Positions 9,698 through 18,609 of a DNA stretch of 64,000 nucleotides are shown here, piece after piece. Positions within the stretch are counted from its first letter, which is position 1. Every line of letters starts with the position of its first letter. Position numbers and translations under genes: made by a program. Below the pieces are notes generated by a model. That model did no database searches, had not been told where the DNA came from, and was given only the letters and a program-made list of their open reading frames with translations. This DNA comes from Streptomyces griseoviridis (GTDB lineage: Bacteria > Actinomycetota > Actinomycetes > Streptomycetales > Streptomycetaceae). The stretch spans positions 124,001 through 188,000 of the forward strand of contig NZ_CP029078.1 of assembly GCF_005222485.1 (NCBI RefSeq). Direction: 5' to 3'.

Positions 9698-11148
9698 CCG
9701 GAGGCCTCCGCCCGGCGCTGGACGACGCTCTCCGCGATCCGGCGCAGCGTGCCGGCGGTCAGCAGCGAGGAGTCCGACCTGAGATCGGGCAGGTCGTAGC
9801 GGTCGGAGACCCGGCCGAGCAGGGTGACCTGCTTGAGCGACTCCACGCCCAGTTCGGACTCCAGGCCGTCGTCCTCGCCGAGCAGGTCGGGCGGGTAGCC
9901 GAGGAAGTCGCCGTAGAGCGTGCGCAGTTCGGCCAGCACGGTCTCGTAGTCCGGCCCGGCGGAGGACGGCGCGGCCGGCTCCGGCAGGGCGGTCGGCACG
10001 GTCACGACGGCCTGTGCGACGGGAGCGGGCGCGGGCGCGGCGGCGGGTTCCGGGTACGCCACCGGCGCGGTCACGGACACGGTGACCCGGGGTGGTGCCT
10101 CGACGACGGCGACCGGTGGTCCGGTGCGCTCCGGTTCGCTCGATCGCGGGGAGGGCAGGACGCGGTCGCTCGGCCGGGGCTGGGGGCGCGGGCGGATCGG
10201 GCCGAACGTCTGCGGGTCGTCGGCCAGCGCGCGGACGGCCGCGACCGGGTCGCTCTCGCTGAGCGGGACGACACACCGCACGCCGGGGATCGACGCCTCG
10301 ACGAACTTGGTGACGACGGGCCACTCGCCGCACTCCACGAAGGCGTCGGCGCCCGCGGCGTGCAGGTCGCGGACGGTGTGCAGCATCCGGACCCGGGCGG
10401 TGAGGGCGCCCGCGACCAGGTCGACCGGGTCGTCGTCGCCGACGTCGCGGCCGAGCCAGGGGGAGACCACCCGCCACTGCCCCGAGCCGTAGGGGCCCCT
10501 GGGGGCGGACTCGCGGAGGTCGCGGGCGGCCCGTGCCATGGCCGGGGTGTGCGTGGGGTGCGGGACGTCCAGCGGGAGGCTCGGCCAGCCGAGCGCGTCG
10601 GCCACCCGCTCCACGTGCCGGATCAGCTCCTCCGGGCCGCTGATGACGCTCTGTCGGGGGGCGTTCTCGCAGGCGAGCACCAGGTGGGGGTGGTCGATCA
10701 GACCGGCCAGGGACTCCGCCCTGCGGCCGTCGACGCCGACCGCGAGCATCTTCCCCTTCCAGCTGTGCCGGGTCAGCGCCTGGGACCGGGCGACGGCCAG
10801 GCGCGCGGCGTCCTCGACCGGGAGGTGGCCCGCGGCGGCGAGGGCCCACAGCTCTCCGATGCTCTGGCCGACGATCGCGACGGGCTCGACGCCCTCGGCG
10901 ACCAGCATGTGGTGCGTCGCGAGGCTGACGGCGAAGATCTCCAGGTACTGGACCTCGGGGCCGAGGCGCTCGCTGTCGGCGTCGGCCTCGATCAGCCGGG
11001 TGCTGATGTCGGGCAGTCCCAGGCCCCTTGCCGCCTTGTCGATGCGTGACAGCGCGTCGCGGACTGTCTCGTAGCGGTTGTGGAGGTCGCGGAGCACACC
11101 CCCGCGCGGGGCGGCGACAGTTCCGGGCATGACGAAGACAGCATCCAC
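9694..11148 (-). CDS. Discrete acyltransferase-acyl carrier protein didomain (AT-ACP)
   Basis: 484 aa. The AT domain (about 1-290) has the nucleophile Ser96 in GQSIGE, with Gln where most ATs have His, and His200 in HPTHTP. A Pro/Ala/Val-rich linker (about 310-405) leads to an ACP at about 408-484 with phosphopantetheine Ser437 in LGVESLKQ, Glu replacing the usual Asp before Ser. The GTG at 11148 is preferred because AVFVMPGT is the first AT strand, and GAGGG lies about 10 bases upstream. The downstream synthase lacks both activities, so this protein should load the extender unit and carry the growing chain. Extender specificity cannot be read with confidence. First gene of the visible PKS transcript. 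Confidence 0.88.
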   Translation of the reverse strand: MDAVFVMPGTVAAPRGGVLRDLHNRYETVRDALSRIDKAARGLGLPDISTRLIEADADSERLGPEVQYLEIFAVSLATHHMLVAEGVEPVAIVGQSIGELWALAAAGHLPVEDAARLAVARSQALTRHSWKGKMLAVGVDGRRAESLAGLIDHPHLVLACENAPRQSVISGPEELIRHVERVADALGWPSLPLDVPHPTHTPAMARAARDLRESAPRGPYGSGQWRVVSPWLGRDVGDDDPVDLVAGALTARVRMLHTVRDLHAAGADAFVECGEWPVVTKFVEASIPGVRCVVPLSESDPVAAVRALADDPQTFGPIRPRPQPRPSDRVLPSPRSSEPERTGPPVAVVEAPPRVTVSVTAPVAYPEPAAAPAPAPVAQAVVTVPTALPEPAAPSSAGPDYETVLAELRTLYGDFLGYPPDLLGEDDGLESELGVESLKQVTLLGRVSDRYDLPDLRSDSSLLTAGTLRRIAESVVQRRAEASG

Positions 11149-12136
11149 CTGTGCATCACCCTCATTTCCGTCCCGGCCGCCGGCGTTGTCTCATCGGCGG
11201 GCCGGGATCCGCGACGCCATGACGGCGCAACGAAACCGACGACACATGTTCACTTGCCGCGCTATACCTGAGTGGGAGATCCGGCGAAATAGACCTTCGG
11301 CAGAAAGTTGTTTCCTGCTTGTTTCATGCCGAACGAGGTCCGCATTAACGGTATCCGGGCGTCTTCCGCGTGAGCAATGATATTTGGGCACCTAGTTTCA
11401 GCCTAAACGGATCATGTATTTCAATTGGCCAATCACACTCAGGCGCCCTTGCCGCGGCCCACGACGCGTGTTAGCCCTGGTCCCCCGAGCCCGCACGACG
11501 GCCACACCATGACCGTTTCCTCATGTTTTATTCTCGGACATTCGAACGTAATTCGACGGCACAGGTGCCCTTATTCCGATAAGCAGACCTGACCGGGACC
11601 GATCGCGCGCCGGATGTCGGTCACCTCCGCCGGCCCGCTCGATCCGCCCCGTCCGGCGCCTTCACCGATTCGCGAATCAGCCAATCCGGCCCACCGGCCG
11701 AAAGATGAGCAGGTGTCACGTTCTCCCGCCAAAATCGCCGACGGCACCGGAGCCCCGGCCTTTCCGCGTCCACACCTCCGCGGCGACACTGACCTGATTC
11801 CGACGGCGCGGACAAGCCGCTTCCCGCGGGGCCGCACGGACTGTTCGCCTGTGCGACGCGACGGCGGCGCGGGCGGCTGCGCACACGAGCGGACTGTCCC
11901 TCTCCGCACCCTTGACACGGTCGAGCCGCCCGCTTGTATGGTCTAGTCCAACAGAACTCACCGCTTCGCATGGGGAGTTGCTCAGGCGAACCCCACTCTC
12001 CTCACTCCCCGCGTGGACGGTGAGTGCGCGTCACCTTCGCGCCTCTTGGCCCCACCCACGAGTGGCCGCGCCCGCTCGTACGGTCCCCCACACGACCGTG
12101 CGCGCACCGGGGCGGCCTGGAGTGAAGGAGTTCCGC
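11149..12136. other. Long divergent non-coding region between PKS locus and LPMO gene
   Basis: About 990 bases without a convincing gene. Roughly 11385-11580 is noticeably richer in A+T than the surroundings, with runs such as tgatatttgggc and gttttattctcgg. Open frames at 11571-11971 exist on both strands but have Arg/Pro-rich compositions without domain features and no ribosome binding site, so I treat them as chance frames. The left end should hold the PKS promoter; the right end holds the DasR-like operator and LPMO promoter listed separately. Confidence 0.6.
11912..11950 (+). promoter_or_regulatory. LPMO promoter with DasR-like operator (dre)
   Basis: TTGACA at 11912-11917 is a good -35 box; the TGTATG/TATGGT stretch about 17-19 bases later can serve as -10. 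TGGTCTAGTCCA at 11939-11950 matches the dre core bound by the GntR regulator DasR (TGGTCTAGACCA) at 11 of 12 positions. DasR sites occur upstream of many Streptomyces chitinase and LPMO genes. The operator overlaps the probable -10 region, as expected for repression relieved by glucosamine phosphates. DasR itself is not in the window. Confidence 0.7.
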
Positions 12137-12655
12137 ATGCACCAGGGACGCAAGACCGCCGTGCTCATCGGCGCGGCCCTCGCCCCCGTCATCGCCGTCA
12201 GCCTGCCCGCCGCGTCGGCGAGCGCGCACGGCTACATCTCCGACCCGCCCAGCCGGCAGGCGCAGTGCGCCGCCTCCACGGTCTCCTGCGGGGACATCAC
12301 CTATGAGCCGCAGAGCGTCGAGGGCCCCAAGGGGCTGACCAGTTGCAGCGGCGGCAACAGCCGGTTCGCCGACCTCGACGACGACAGCAAGGGCTGGACC
12401 GTCACCCCGGTGGCGAAGAGCACCACGTTCTCCTGGCAGCTCACCGCGCGCCACTCCACGAGCACCTGGGAGTACTACGTGGCCGGTCAGCGCATCGCCC
12501 TCTTCGACGACGGGGGCGCCCAGCCGGGCGCGCGGGTCGACCACCAGGTCGACTTCGGCGCCCTGAGCGGCAAGCAGAAGGTCCTCGCCGTCTGGAACGT
12601 GGCCGACACCGACAACGCGTTCTACGCCTGCATCGACGTCAACGTCGGCGGCTGA
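12137..12655 (+). CDS. AA10 lytic polysaccharide monooxygenase (chitin-binding protein), secreted
   Basis: 172 aa. A signal peptide ends at ...SASA, exposing His31 of HGYISDPPSR as the mature N-terminus. His31 and His106 (LTARHSTSTW) form the copper histidine brace, and the C-terminal NAFYACID segment supplies the axial aromatic residue. Four Cys can form two disulfides. There is no extra carbohydrate-binding module, so this is the small single-domain AA10 type that oxidises crystalline chitin (or cellulose). ATG 12137 follows AAGGAG at a standard distance; upstream in-frame codons are promoter DNA. The GH19 chitinase 74 bases downstream is probably co-transcribed, giving an oxidase/hydrolase pair under the DasR-like site. 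Confidence 0.93.
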   Translation: MHQGRKTAVLIGAALAPVIAVSLPAASASAHGYISDPPSRQAQCAASTVSCGDITYEPQSVEGPKGLTSCSGGNSRFADLDDDSKGWTVTPVAKSTTFSWQLTARHSTSTWEYYVAGQRIALFDDGGAQPGARVDHQVDFGALSGKQKVLAVWNVADTDNAFYACIDVNVGG

Positions 12656-12729
12656 CCGCCGGGTCGGGGCCGCGCGTCCCGTCCTCCCCGCTCACTCCCC
12701 CCACGCGCCGATCGACAGGAGTCATCCTC

Positions 12730-13464
12730 GTGCACGTCCACAGAATCGGCCTGCTGGCCGCCACCGGTGCCGCCGCCGCGCTCGGTACGCTGACGCTCGC
12801 TCCGGCCGCCGTCGCCCAGAAAGCCGAATCCTCCACCGCCGCCGCCGAATTCGTGGTGAGCGAGGCGCAGTTCAACCAGATGTTCCCGGGCCGGAACTCC
12901 TTCTACACCTACAGCGGACTCACCGACGCGCTCGGCGCGTATCCCGGATTCAGCAACACCGGCAGCGACACGGTGAAGAAGCAGGAGGCCGCGGCCTTCC
13001 TCGCCAACGTCGGCCACGAGACCGGCGGGCTCGTCTACGTCGTCGAGCAGAACACCGCCAACTACCCTCATTACTGCGACACTTCACAGCCGTACGGCTG
13101 CCCGGCCGGTACCGACAAGTACTACGGGCGCGGGCCGATCCAGCTCAGCTGGAACTTCAACTACAAGAGCGCGGGGGACGCGCTCGGCATCGATCTGCTC
13201 AACAATCCGGACCTGGTGCAGAACGACGCGTCCGTGGCCTGGAAAACGGGCCTGTGGTACTGGAACACGCAGAACGGGCCCGGCACGATGACCGCGCACA
13301 ACGCGATGGTCAACAGCGCGGGGTTCGGGCAGACCATCCGGTCCATCAACGGCAGCCTGGAGTGCGACGGCGGCAATCCGACGCAGGTCCAGAGCCGGAT
13401 CGACAACTACCAGCGCTTCACGCAGATCCTGGGTGTCGACCCGGGCGGCAACCTCAGCTGCTGA
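12730..13464 (+). CDS. GH19 chitinase, secreted, catalytic domain only
   Basis: 244 aa starting at GTG 12730 behind AGGAG. Residues 1-29 are a signal peptide ending AVA. The remainder is a single GH19 domain: Glu97 in GHETGG is the proton donor and Glu106, nine residues later, matches the second catalytic Glu of Streptomyces ChiC-type enzymes. The YYGRGPIQLSWNFNY substrate-cleft motif follows. There is no chitin-binding module, so it probably acts on LPMO-opened or soluble chitin and may be antifungal. It shares the LPMO promoter, and a strong hairpin follows the stop codon. Confidence 0.95.
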   Translation: MHVHRIGLLAATGAAAALGTLTLAPAAVAQKAESSTAAAEFVVSEAQFNQMFPGRNSFYTYSGLTDALGAYPGFSNTGSDTVKKQEAAAFLANVGHETGGLVYVVEQNTANYPHYCDTSQPYGCPAGTDKYYGRGPIQLSWNFNYKSAGDALGIDLLNNPDLVQNDASVAWKTGLWYWNTQNGPGTMTAHNAMVNSAGFGQTIRSINGSLECDGGNPTQVQSRIDNYQRFTQILGVDPGGNLSC

Positions 13465-13484
13465 CGCGCACCCTCTCCACGTTC

Positions 13485-13513
13485 GGGCCGTCCCGGTTCT
13501 GCCGGGACGGCCC
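13485..13513 (+). terminator. Rho-independent-type hairpin after GH19 chitinase
   Basis: GGGCCGTCCCGG (13485-13496) and CCGGGACGGCCC (13502-13513) form a perfect 12-bp stem with a 5-base loop, 20 bases after the chitinase stop. There is no U-tract, as is usual in Streptomyces. Confidence 0.8.
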
Positions 13514-13804
13514 GTCCGCGTCCGGCGAGTCACGGACGACGCCGCGGAAGGCGCGGCGGAGGACGGCGCAGTCCCGGAAGACGCCGTGGAGGTACCCGCC
13601 TCCGTGCGCATCGCCGTCACCTCGCGCATGCCGCCCCCCCCTGACATCCCCTGCGCCCCCGCGAAGGCGCCGAGGGCGGCGTCCGCCGTCCCTCCCACGC
13701 GCCGCGTGGCGGTCGCGCTCGTCGCCCCGGCCGCGTGGTCAGCTGGCCTGCCGTTGTCCGAAAGTCTGCCGTCGACGGCCTGAAAAACACTTCCTGCACA
13801 CCCG

Positions 13805-13856
13805 TTGACTATGGACATCCCTGTACCTACGCTCTCGCTTGTCCATGGTTGTCCAT
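13805..13856 (+). promoter_or_regulatory. Promoter and operator of the pentose operon
   Basis: TTGACT (13805-13810) and TACGCT (13828-13833) are spaced 17 bases, a good housekeeping-type promoter. Three copies of one half-site surround it: ATGGACA at 13811-13817 and, inverted, TGTCCAT at 13840-13846 and 13850-13856. One copy abuts the -35 and two lie just after the -10, a typical arrangement for a looping or tandem-dimer repressor. The GntR protein at the end of the operon is the obvious candidate, by inference. The rest of 13514-13804 shows no gene. Confidence 0.6.
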
Positions 13857-13874
13857 ACACAAAGTGGTGTGTCG

Positions 13875-14792
13875 ATGAAGATCGCGGTTGTCGGAAGTTA
13901 TGGCGCCGGCCTGACCATGCGGGTCCCCAAGGCGCCCGCCGCGGGCGAGACCGTCTCCGGCGGTACCTTCGCTCCCGGCCCCGGTGGCAAGGGCAGCAAC
14001 CAGGCCGTCGCCGCCGCCCGGCTGGGCGCCGAGGTCGCGCTCCTCACCGCGGTCGGTGACGACGACTTCGGCCGCGCGGCACACGAGCTGTGGCGGGCGG
14101 AAGGGGTCGACGCCTCGCGGGTGCTGACCGCCGGGGCACCCACCATGGTCGGGTTCATCCTGGTCGAGCCGTCCGGGGAGAACCGCATCGCCATCGCCCC
14201 CGGCGCCCTCGACGAGCTGGACGCCGCCGCCGTCGAGGGCTTCCGCGCCGAGATCGCCGCCGCCGACATCCTGATCGTCTCGATGGAGATCCCCGAGGAC
14301 GCCGTCGTCGCCGCGCTCCGTGCCGGCCGTGAGAACGGCACCCGCACCCTGCTCAATCCGGCGCCCGCCCGGCCGCTGCCCGACGCGTGCTGGCCGCTGA
14401 TCGACGTGATCACCCCGAACCAGACGGAGGCACCCGTCCTCCTCGGCCTCGACGCGGAGCACCGGCTCGACGACGAGGAACTGGTCAGCGCCCTGCGCGA
14501 GCGCACCGGCGGGGTCGCCCTGCTCACCCGGGGCGGTCAGGGGGCGCTCGTCGCCGAGGCGTCGGGCGTCACCGCCGTGCCGCCGCTGCGGGCGAGGTCC
14601 GTCGTCGACACCACGGGTGCGGGCGACTCCTTCACCGCCGCCCTGGCCGTCGCCCTGGCCGAGGGCCGACCCGTCGCCGAGGCGGCCGGGTTCGCCGCCG
14701 CGGCCGGCGCCCACACCGTCTCCGTCGCGGGCGTCATCCCCGCCCTTCCCACCAGAGACCAGCTGAACGCCCGGATTGGAAACGCCTCGTGA
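13875..14792 (+). CDS. rbsK: Ribokinase-family (PfkB) pentose kinase
   Basis: 305 aa, PfkB fold. GPGGKGSNQA near residue 40 is the substrate/lid glycine motif and DTTGAGDSF the ATP-site motif with the catalytic Asp. The N-terminal strand reads VGSYGAGLTM, where E. coli RbsK has G-S-x-N-x-D; the Asn14/Asp16 pair that contacts ribose hydroxyls is absent. Combined with a DeoC aldolase downstream, this suggests deoxyribose or another unusual pentose as substrate. ATG 13875 is chosen because MKIAVVG is the first strand; the Shine-Dalgarno is weak (GTGGTGT). First gene of the operon; its stop overlaps the permease start as GTGA. Confidence 0.85.
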   Translation: MKIAVVGSYGAGLTMRVPKAPAAGETVSGGTFAPGPGGKGSNQAVAAARLGAEVALLTAVGDDDFGRAAHELWRAEGVDASRVLTAGAPTMVGFILVEPSGENRIAIAPGALDELDAAAVEGFRAEIAAADILIVSMEIPEDAVVAALRAGRENGTRTLLNPAPARPLPDACWPLIDVITPNQTEAPVLLGLDAEHRLDDEELVSALRERTGGVALLTRGGQGALVAEASGVTAVPPLRARSVVDTTGAGDSFTAALAVALAEGRPVAEAAGFAAAAGAHTVSVAGVIPALPTRDQLNARIGNAS

Positions 14793-15826
14793 CTCTGACC
14801 ACGTCCACCTCACCCGCACCGGCGGCGTCGCCGGGCCCCGACTCCGCCCGGCAGCTCCCGTCGGCGCTGCGCCGGCTGCTGCACGCCCGCGAGGCGGGGG
14901 TGTTCGCCGCGCTGGTACTGCTGTTCCTGCTGGGCACCGTGCTCTCGCCGACCTTCGCCCAGTCCGACAACCTGCTCTCGGTGGGCCAGCAGATCGCGCA
15001 GATCGGCATCATGGCCGTCGGCGTGACCTTCGTGATCCTCAACGGCGAGATCGACCTCTCGGTCGGCTCCACCTACGCGCTCTCCGCCATCTCCACCGGC
15101 ATGCTGATCTCGGACGGCTGGAGCTGGCCCGCGGCGATGCTCGTCGGACTGGCCGTCGGCGTCCTGGCCGGGCTCGTCAACGGGCTGGCCGTGGTGGTCC
15201 TCGGCGTCCCCTCCTTCATCGTCACCCTGGGCACCCTCAGCGTCTTCCGGGGTGTCGCCCTGCTCATCTCCGACGGCGCCCCGATCTCGCTGAGTTCGTC
15301 CAAGCCGGGCGTCGCCGAGTTCAACCTGCTCGGTCAGGGGCGGCTGTTCGGCGTCGTGCCCATGCAGTTCGTGTTCTTCGCCGCCGTCGCCGCCGTCGGC
15401 GTGGTGCTCCTGGCCCGCTCCCGCTTCGGCTTCAACACCTACGCGGTGGGCGGCAATCAGGAGGCGGCCCGGCTGGTCGGCGTCAACGTCAAGCGGGTCA
15501 AGCTCGCCGCGTTCGTGCTCTCCGGGTTCACCGCCGCTCTCGCGGGCGTCCTCGGGCTGTCCTTCCTCTCCTATGTGCAGGGGGTGACCGGCCAGGGCCT
15601 CGAACTCACCGTCATCTCGGCCGTCATCATCGGCGGCGCCGCGCTGTTCGGCGGCTCGGGCACGATGTGGGGCACCGTCATCGGCGTCGCCTTCATCGGC
15701 CTGCTGCAGAACATCCTCAACATCAAGGGCATCTCGTCCTTCTGGCAGACCGTGGTCACCGGTCTCGTGATCGTCGCCGCCGTCGCGGCCGACACCTGGC
15801 AGCGCAGGCGCAAGAGCCGCGCCTGA
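14789..15826 (+). CDS. rbsC: Pentose ABC transporter permease (RbsC family)
   Basis: 345 aa with about nine to ten hydrophobic segments after a 35-residue Ala/Pro/Ser-rich cytoplasmic N-terminus. The conserved family sequences LNGEIDLSVGS, VGGNQEAARLVGVNV and GGAALFGGSG are present, the last being the EAA-like loop that meets the ATPase. GTG 14789 overlaps the kinase stop. It should form the homodimeric membrane channel used with the RbsA-type ATPase and RbsB-type lipoprotein downstream. There is only one permease gene, as in ribose importers, in contrast to the two-permease importer at 61213-63049. Confidence 0.92.
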   Translation: MTLTTSTSPAPAASPGPDSARQLPSALRRLLHAREAGVFAALVLLFLLGTVLSPTFAQSDNLLSVGQQIAQIGIMAVGVTFVILNGEIDLSVGSTYALSAISTGMLISDGWSWPAAMLVGLAVGVLAGLVNGLAVVVLGVPSFIVTLGTLSVFRGVALLISDGAPISLSSSKPGVAEFNLLGQGRLFGVVPMQFVFFAAVAAVGVVLLARSRFGFNTYAVGGNQEAARLVGVNVKRVKLAAFVLSGFTAALAGVLGLSFLSYVQGVTGQGLELTVISAVIIGGAALFGGSGTMWGTVIGVAFIGLLQNILNIKGISSFWQTVVTGLVIVAAVAADTWQRRRKSRA

Positions 15827-15973
15827 CCGGCCCGCACCGCCGGCGCCCGGCACCGCCCGGGTCCCGCCCCACCCCTTTGCCCCACCCGCCCCACGCCTCA
15901 CGCCTCACATCGTTCTGCCCTGCCCTGCCCCTCACCACACCGCACCGCCGTCGGACACGACAAAGGAGTCACC

Positions 15974-17008
15974 ATGTCCCCGCGTACGCTCCTCAGATCA
16001 CTCGCCGCCGTCACGGCCGCCACCGCGGCCCTCGCCCTGACCGGATGCGGTGCCGTCACCGCCGCCGACTCGGGCAGCTCGAACGGTTCGAAGGACGGTT
16101 CCTTCAAGCTCGCCGACTACATCCAGCAGCGGATCGACGACCACAAGCCGATGCGCGTCAAGCTGAGCTACCACGACCCCTCCCTGGCCTTCGCCACGCC
16201 GATCTCCGTGGGCATGAAGCGGGCCGGCAAGGAGCTGGGCGCCGATGTCGCGCTCATCGGCCCCACCGGCGGTGACGCCGCCAAGCAGGTCTCCGAGATA
16301 CAGACCCTCATCCAGCAGAAGGCCGTGGACGGCCTCGCCGTCTCCTCCGCGTCGAGCGACGCCCTCAAGCCGGTCATCGGCCAGGCGTACAAGGCCGGCA
16401 TCCCGATCATCTCCTTCAACACCGACAACCCCGACTCCGAGCAGATGGGCTTCGTCGGCCAGGACCTCAAGGGCTCGGGCAAGGCGCAGGCCGAGGAGCT
16501 GCGCAAGCAGCTCAAGGGCGACGTCGCCGGCAAGTCCGTCGTGGTGTTCTCCGTGGACACCGGCGCCGGCTGGTCGCACGACCGCTTCTCCGGGTTCGAG
16601 GAGGGCATGAAGGGCAGCGGGCTGAAGATCGTCGGCCCCGTCAACGTCGGCAACGAGCCCAACGCCGCCTACAACACCGTCGAGTCGACGATGTCCGGGC
16701 AGTCCAAGGTCGTCGCCGTCGCGGGTCTCGACTGCTGCTCCACCACCGCGGCCGCCAAGTGGGTGTCCCGGTCGGGGCACGCGGACGGCATCGCCATGGG
16801 CGGCTTCGACCTCCTGACCCAGACCGCCGAGTACGTCGACCGCGGGGTCCTCGACTTCACCATCAGCCAGAACCCGACCGAGCAGGGCTACCAGGCCGTC
16901 AAGGTGCTCAACGACTTCCTCACCAAGGGCACGAAGATCACCGGAGTGGACACCGGCGCCCAGTTCATCACCCGCGCCAACCTCTCCGACGCCACGGTGG
17001 AGGACTGA
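15974..17008 (+). CDS. rbsB: Pentose-binding lipoprotein (RbsB family)
   Basis: 344 aa. A lipoprotein signal ends in LALTGC with Cys25 as the lipidation site, followed by a Ser/Gly/Asn linker. The body is a periplasmic-binding-protein type 1 fold: the IQQKAVDGLAVSSA and GIPIISFNTDNP segments are typical sugar-contact loops of ribose-type binding proteins. ATG 15974 lies behind AAAGGAG. The protein captures the sugar outside the membrane and delivers it to the permease. The stop overlaps the ATPase start by one base (TGATG). Confidence 0.9.
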   Translation: MSPRTLLRSLAAVTAATAALALTGCGAVTAADSGSSNGSKDGSFKLADYIQQRIDDHKPMRVKLSYHDPSLAFATPISVGMKRAGKELGADVALIGPTGGDAAKQVSEIQTLIQQKAVDGLAVSSASSDALKPVIGQAYKAGIPIISFNTDNPDSEQMGFVGQDLKGSGKAQAEELRKQLKGDVAGKSVVVFSVDTGAGWSHDRFSGFEEGMKGSGLKIVGPVNVGNEPNAAYNTVESTMSGQSKVVAVAGLDCCSTTAAAKWVSRSGHADGIAMGGFDLLTQTAEYVDRGVLDFTISQNPTEQGYQAVKVLNDFLTKGTKITGVDTGAQFITRANLSDATVED

Positions 17009-18519
17009 TGCCGGCCGACCCCGCCATCCAGGTACGTGGTCTGTCCCGCAGCTTCGGGCCGGTGCGTGCCCTGCGCGACGTCTCCTTCGACGTGCCCGCC
17101 GGGGAGATCACCGCGCTGCTCGGGGAGAACGGCGCGGGCAAGTCGACCCTCCTGAAGATCCTCGCCGGACTCCAGCCGCCCAGCGAGGGCGGGGTGAGCG
17201 TCTTCGGCGAGGAGGTCACCTCCTTCGACCCGAGCACGATGCTGGGCCGCCACGGTGTCGCGATCGTCCCGCAGGAACTGTCCCTGCTGCCCGACCGCAG
17301 CGTGGCGGAGAACGTGCTCAGCGGGGTGGAGCCGGGCAGCCGCTGGTTCCCCTCGCGGCGCCGCATGGTGGAGCGCACCGCCGAACTCCTCGACGAACTC
17401 GACCTCGCGCTCGACCCGGGCGCCTCCGTGCGGAGCCTGGACCTCGCCACCCAGCAGCTCATCGTGGTGGCCAGGTCGGTCGCCAGGGGCTGCCGGGTGC
17501 TGATCCTGGACGAGCCGACCGCGATGCTCACCCCCGCCGAGGCCGACCGCCTCTTCGCCCTGATGGACCGGCTCAAGGCGGCCGGTACCACCATGCTCTA
17601 CGTCTCGCACCGCATGCCCGAGGTCTTCCGCCTCGCCGACCACATCCAGGTGCTGCGCGACGGCGGTCACGTCGCCTCCTGGCGCAGCGCCGACACCACG
17701 CCCGAGCGGGCGGTCGCCGCCATGGTCGGCCGCGAGCTCGGCCAGTTCACCCGCCGGGAGCCGTCCGCCGACCGGAGCGCGGCCGAACCCGTGCTCAAGG
17801 TCCGGGAGTTGAGCGGGCGCCGGCACGCCGGTGTCTCCTTCGACCTGCGTCCCGGTGAGATCCTCGGGGTGGCGGGGCTGCCCGACTCCGGGCGGGTGGA
17901 GCTGCTGCACAACCTCTTCGGCGGTGAGCGCGGCAGCGGCGGCACGGTGGAGCTGCTGGGCCGGGCCTACGAGCGGCGCAACCCGATCGCCAGTGTCGAG
18001 CGCCGGCTCGCGTTCGTCCCCGGCGAGCGGCGCGCGCAGGGGCTGCTGACCACGATGAGCGTCGGTGAGAACGTCGGCGCACTCACCACGAGGACGTTCA
18101 GCCGGCTCGGTCTGCTGCGCCGTCGCGCCTTCGACTCCGCAGCCGCGGAACAGGCGGAGCGGCTGCGGGTGAAGACGGCCACCATGGGCCAGCCCATCAC
18201 CAGCCTGTCGGGCGGCAACCAGCAGAAGGCGGTGCTGGGCCGCTGGCTGGCCATCGACCCCGGGGTGCTGATCCTCGACGAACCCACCCGGGGCGTGGAC
18301 ATCGGCGCCAAGGCGGAGATCTACGCGCGGCTCTTCGGGCTCGCCGAGGAGGGGCTCGCGATCCTCTGCTCCTCCTCCGACCTGCCCGAACTCCTCACCC
18401 TCACCGACCGGATCGCCGTCATGAGCGAGGGCCGCCTGGTGGCGGTCGTCGACACCGCGGACGCCACCGAGGAGTCCGTGATGGCGCTGGCCACCGGGAC
18501 GAAGCGGGCCGCCGCCTGA
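17008..18519 (+). CDS. rbsA: Pentose ABC transporter ATPase, two nucleotide-binding domains (RbsA family)
   Basis: 503 aa with tandem ABC domains. The N-terminal half has an intact Walker A (GENGAGKST), Walker B (LILDEPTAML) and switch His (VSHRM). The C-terminal half has a degenerate Walker A (GLPDSGRVE) but an intact signature (LSGGNQQKAVLGRW) and Walker B (LILDEPTRGVD), the normal asymmetry of RbsA/MglA proteins. It energises import by the RbsC-type permease. Start ATG 17008 overlaps the previous stop. Confidence 0.95.
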   Translation: MPADPAIQVRGLSRSFGPVRALRDVSFDVPAGEITALLGENGAGKSTLLKILAGLQPPSEGGVSVFGEEVTSFDPSTMLGRHGVAIVPQELSLLPDRSVAENVLSGVEPGSRWFPSRRRMVERTAELLDELDLALDPGASVRSLDLATQQLIVVARSVARGCRVLILDEPTAMLTPAEADRLFALMDRLKAAGTTMLYVSHRMPEVFRLADHIQVLRDGGHVASWRSADTTPERAVAAMVGRELGQFTRREPSADRSAAEPVLKVRELSGRRHAGVSFDLRPGEILGVAGLPDSGRVELLHNLFGGERGSGGTVELLGRAYERRNPIASVERRLAFVPGERRAQGLLTTMSVGENVGALTTRTFSRLGLLRRRAFDSAAAEQAERLRVKTATMGQPITSLSGGNQQKAVLGRWLAIDPGVLILDEPTRGVDIGAKAEIYARLFGLAEEGLAILCSSSDLPELLTLTDRIAVMSEGRLVAVVDTADATEESVMALATGTKRAAA

Positions 18520-18609
18520 CCGCCGACAGCCGCCGCCCCTCCCCCGTCGTCCCCCGGCACGACCCCGTGACCTCACGAACCGCATGACCCCACGAAAGGA
18601 AACCGACCG

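Noticed and set aside
9698..10849. N-terminal extension of the synthase frame up to 10849
   Set aside because: This part overlaps the AT-ACP gene in another frame and is Arg/Pro/Gly-rich. The GTG at 9697, overlapping the AT-ACP stop, begins the Rossmann fold directly.
11571..11971. Four overlapping small frames between the PKS and LPMO genes
   Set aside because: No ribosome binding sites, no hydrophobic or domain features; compositions are typical of chance frames in high G+C promoter DNA.
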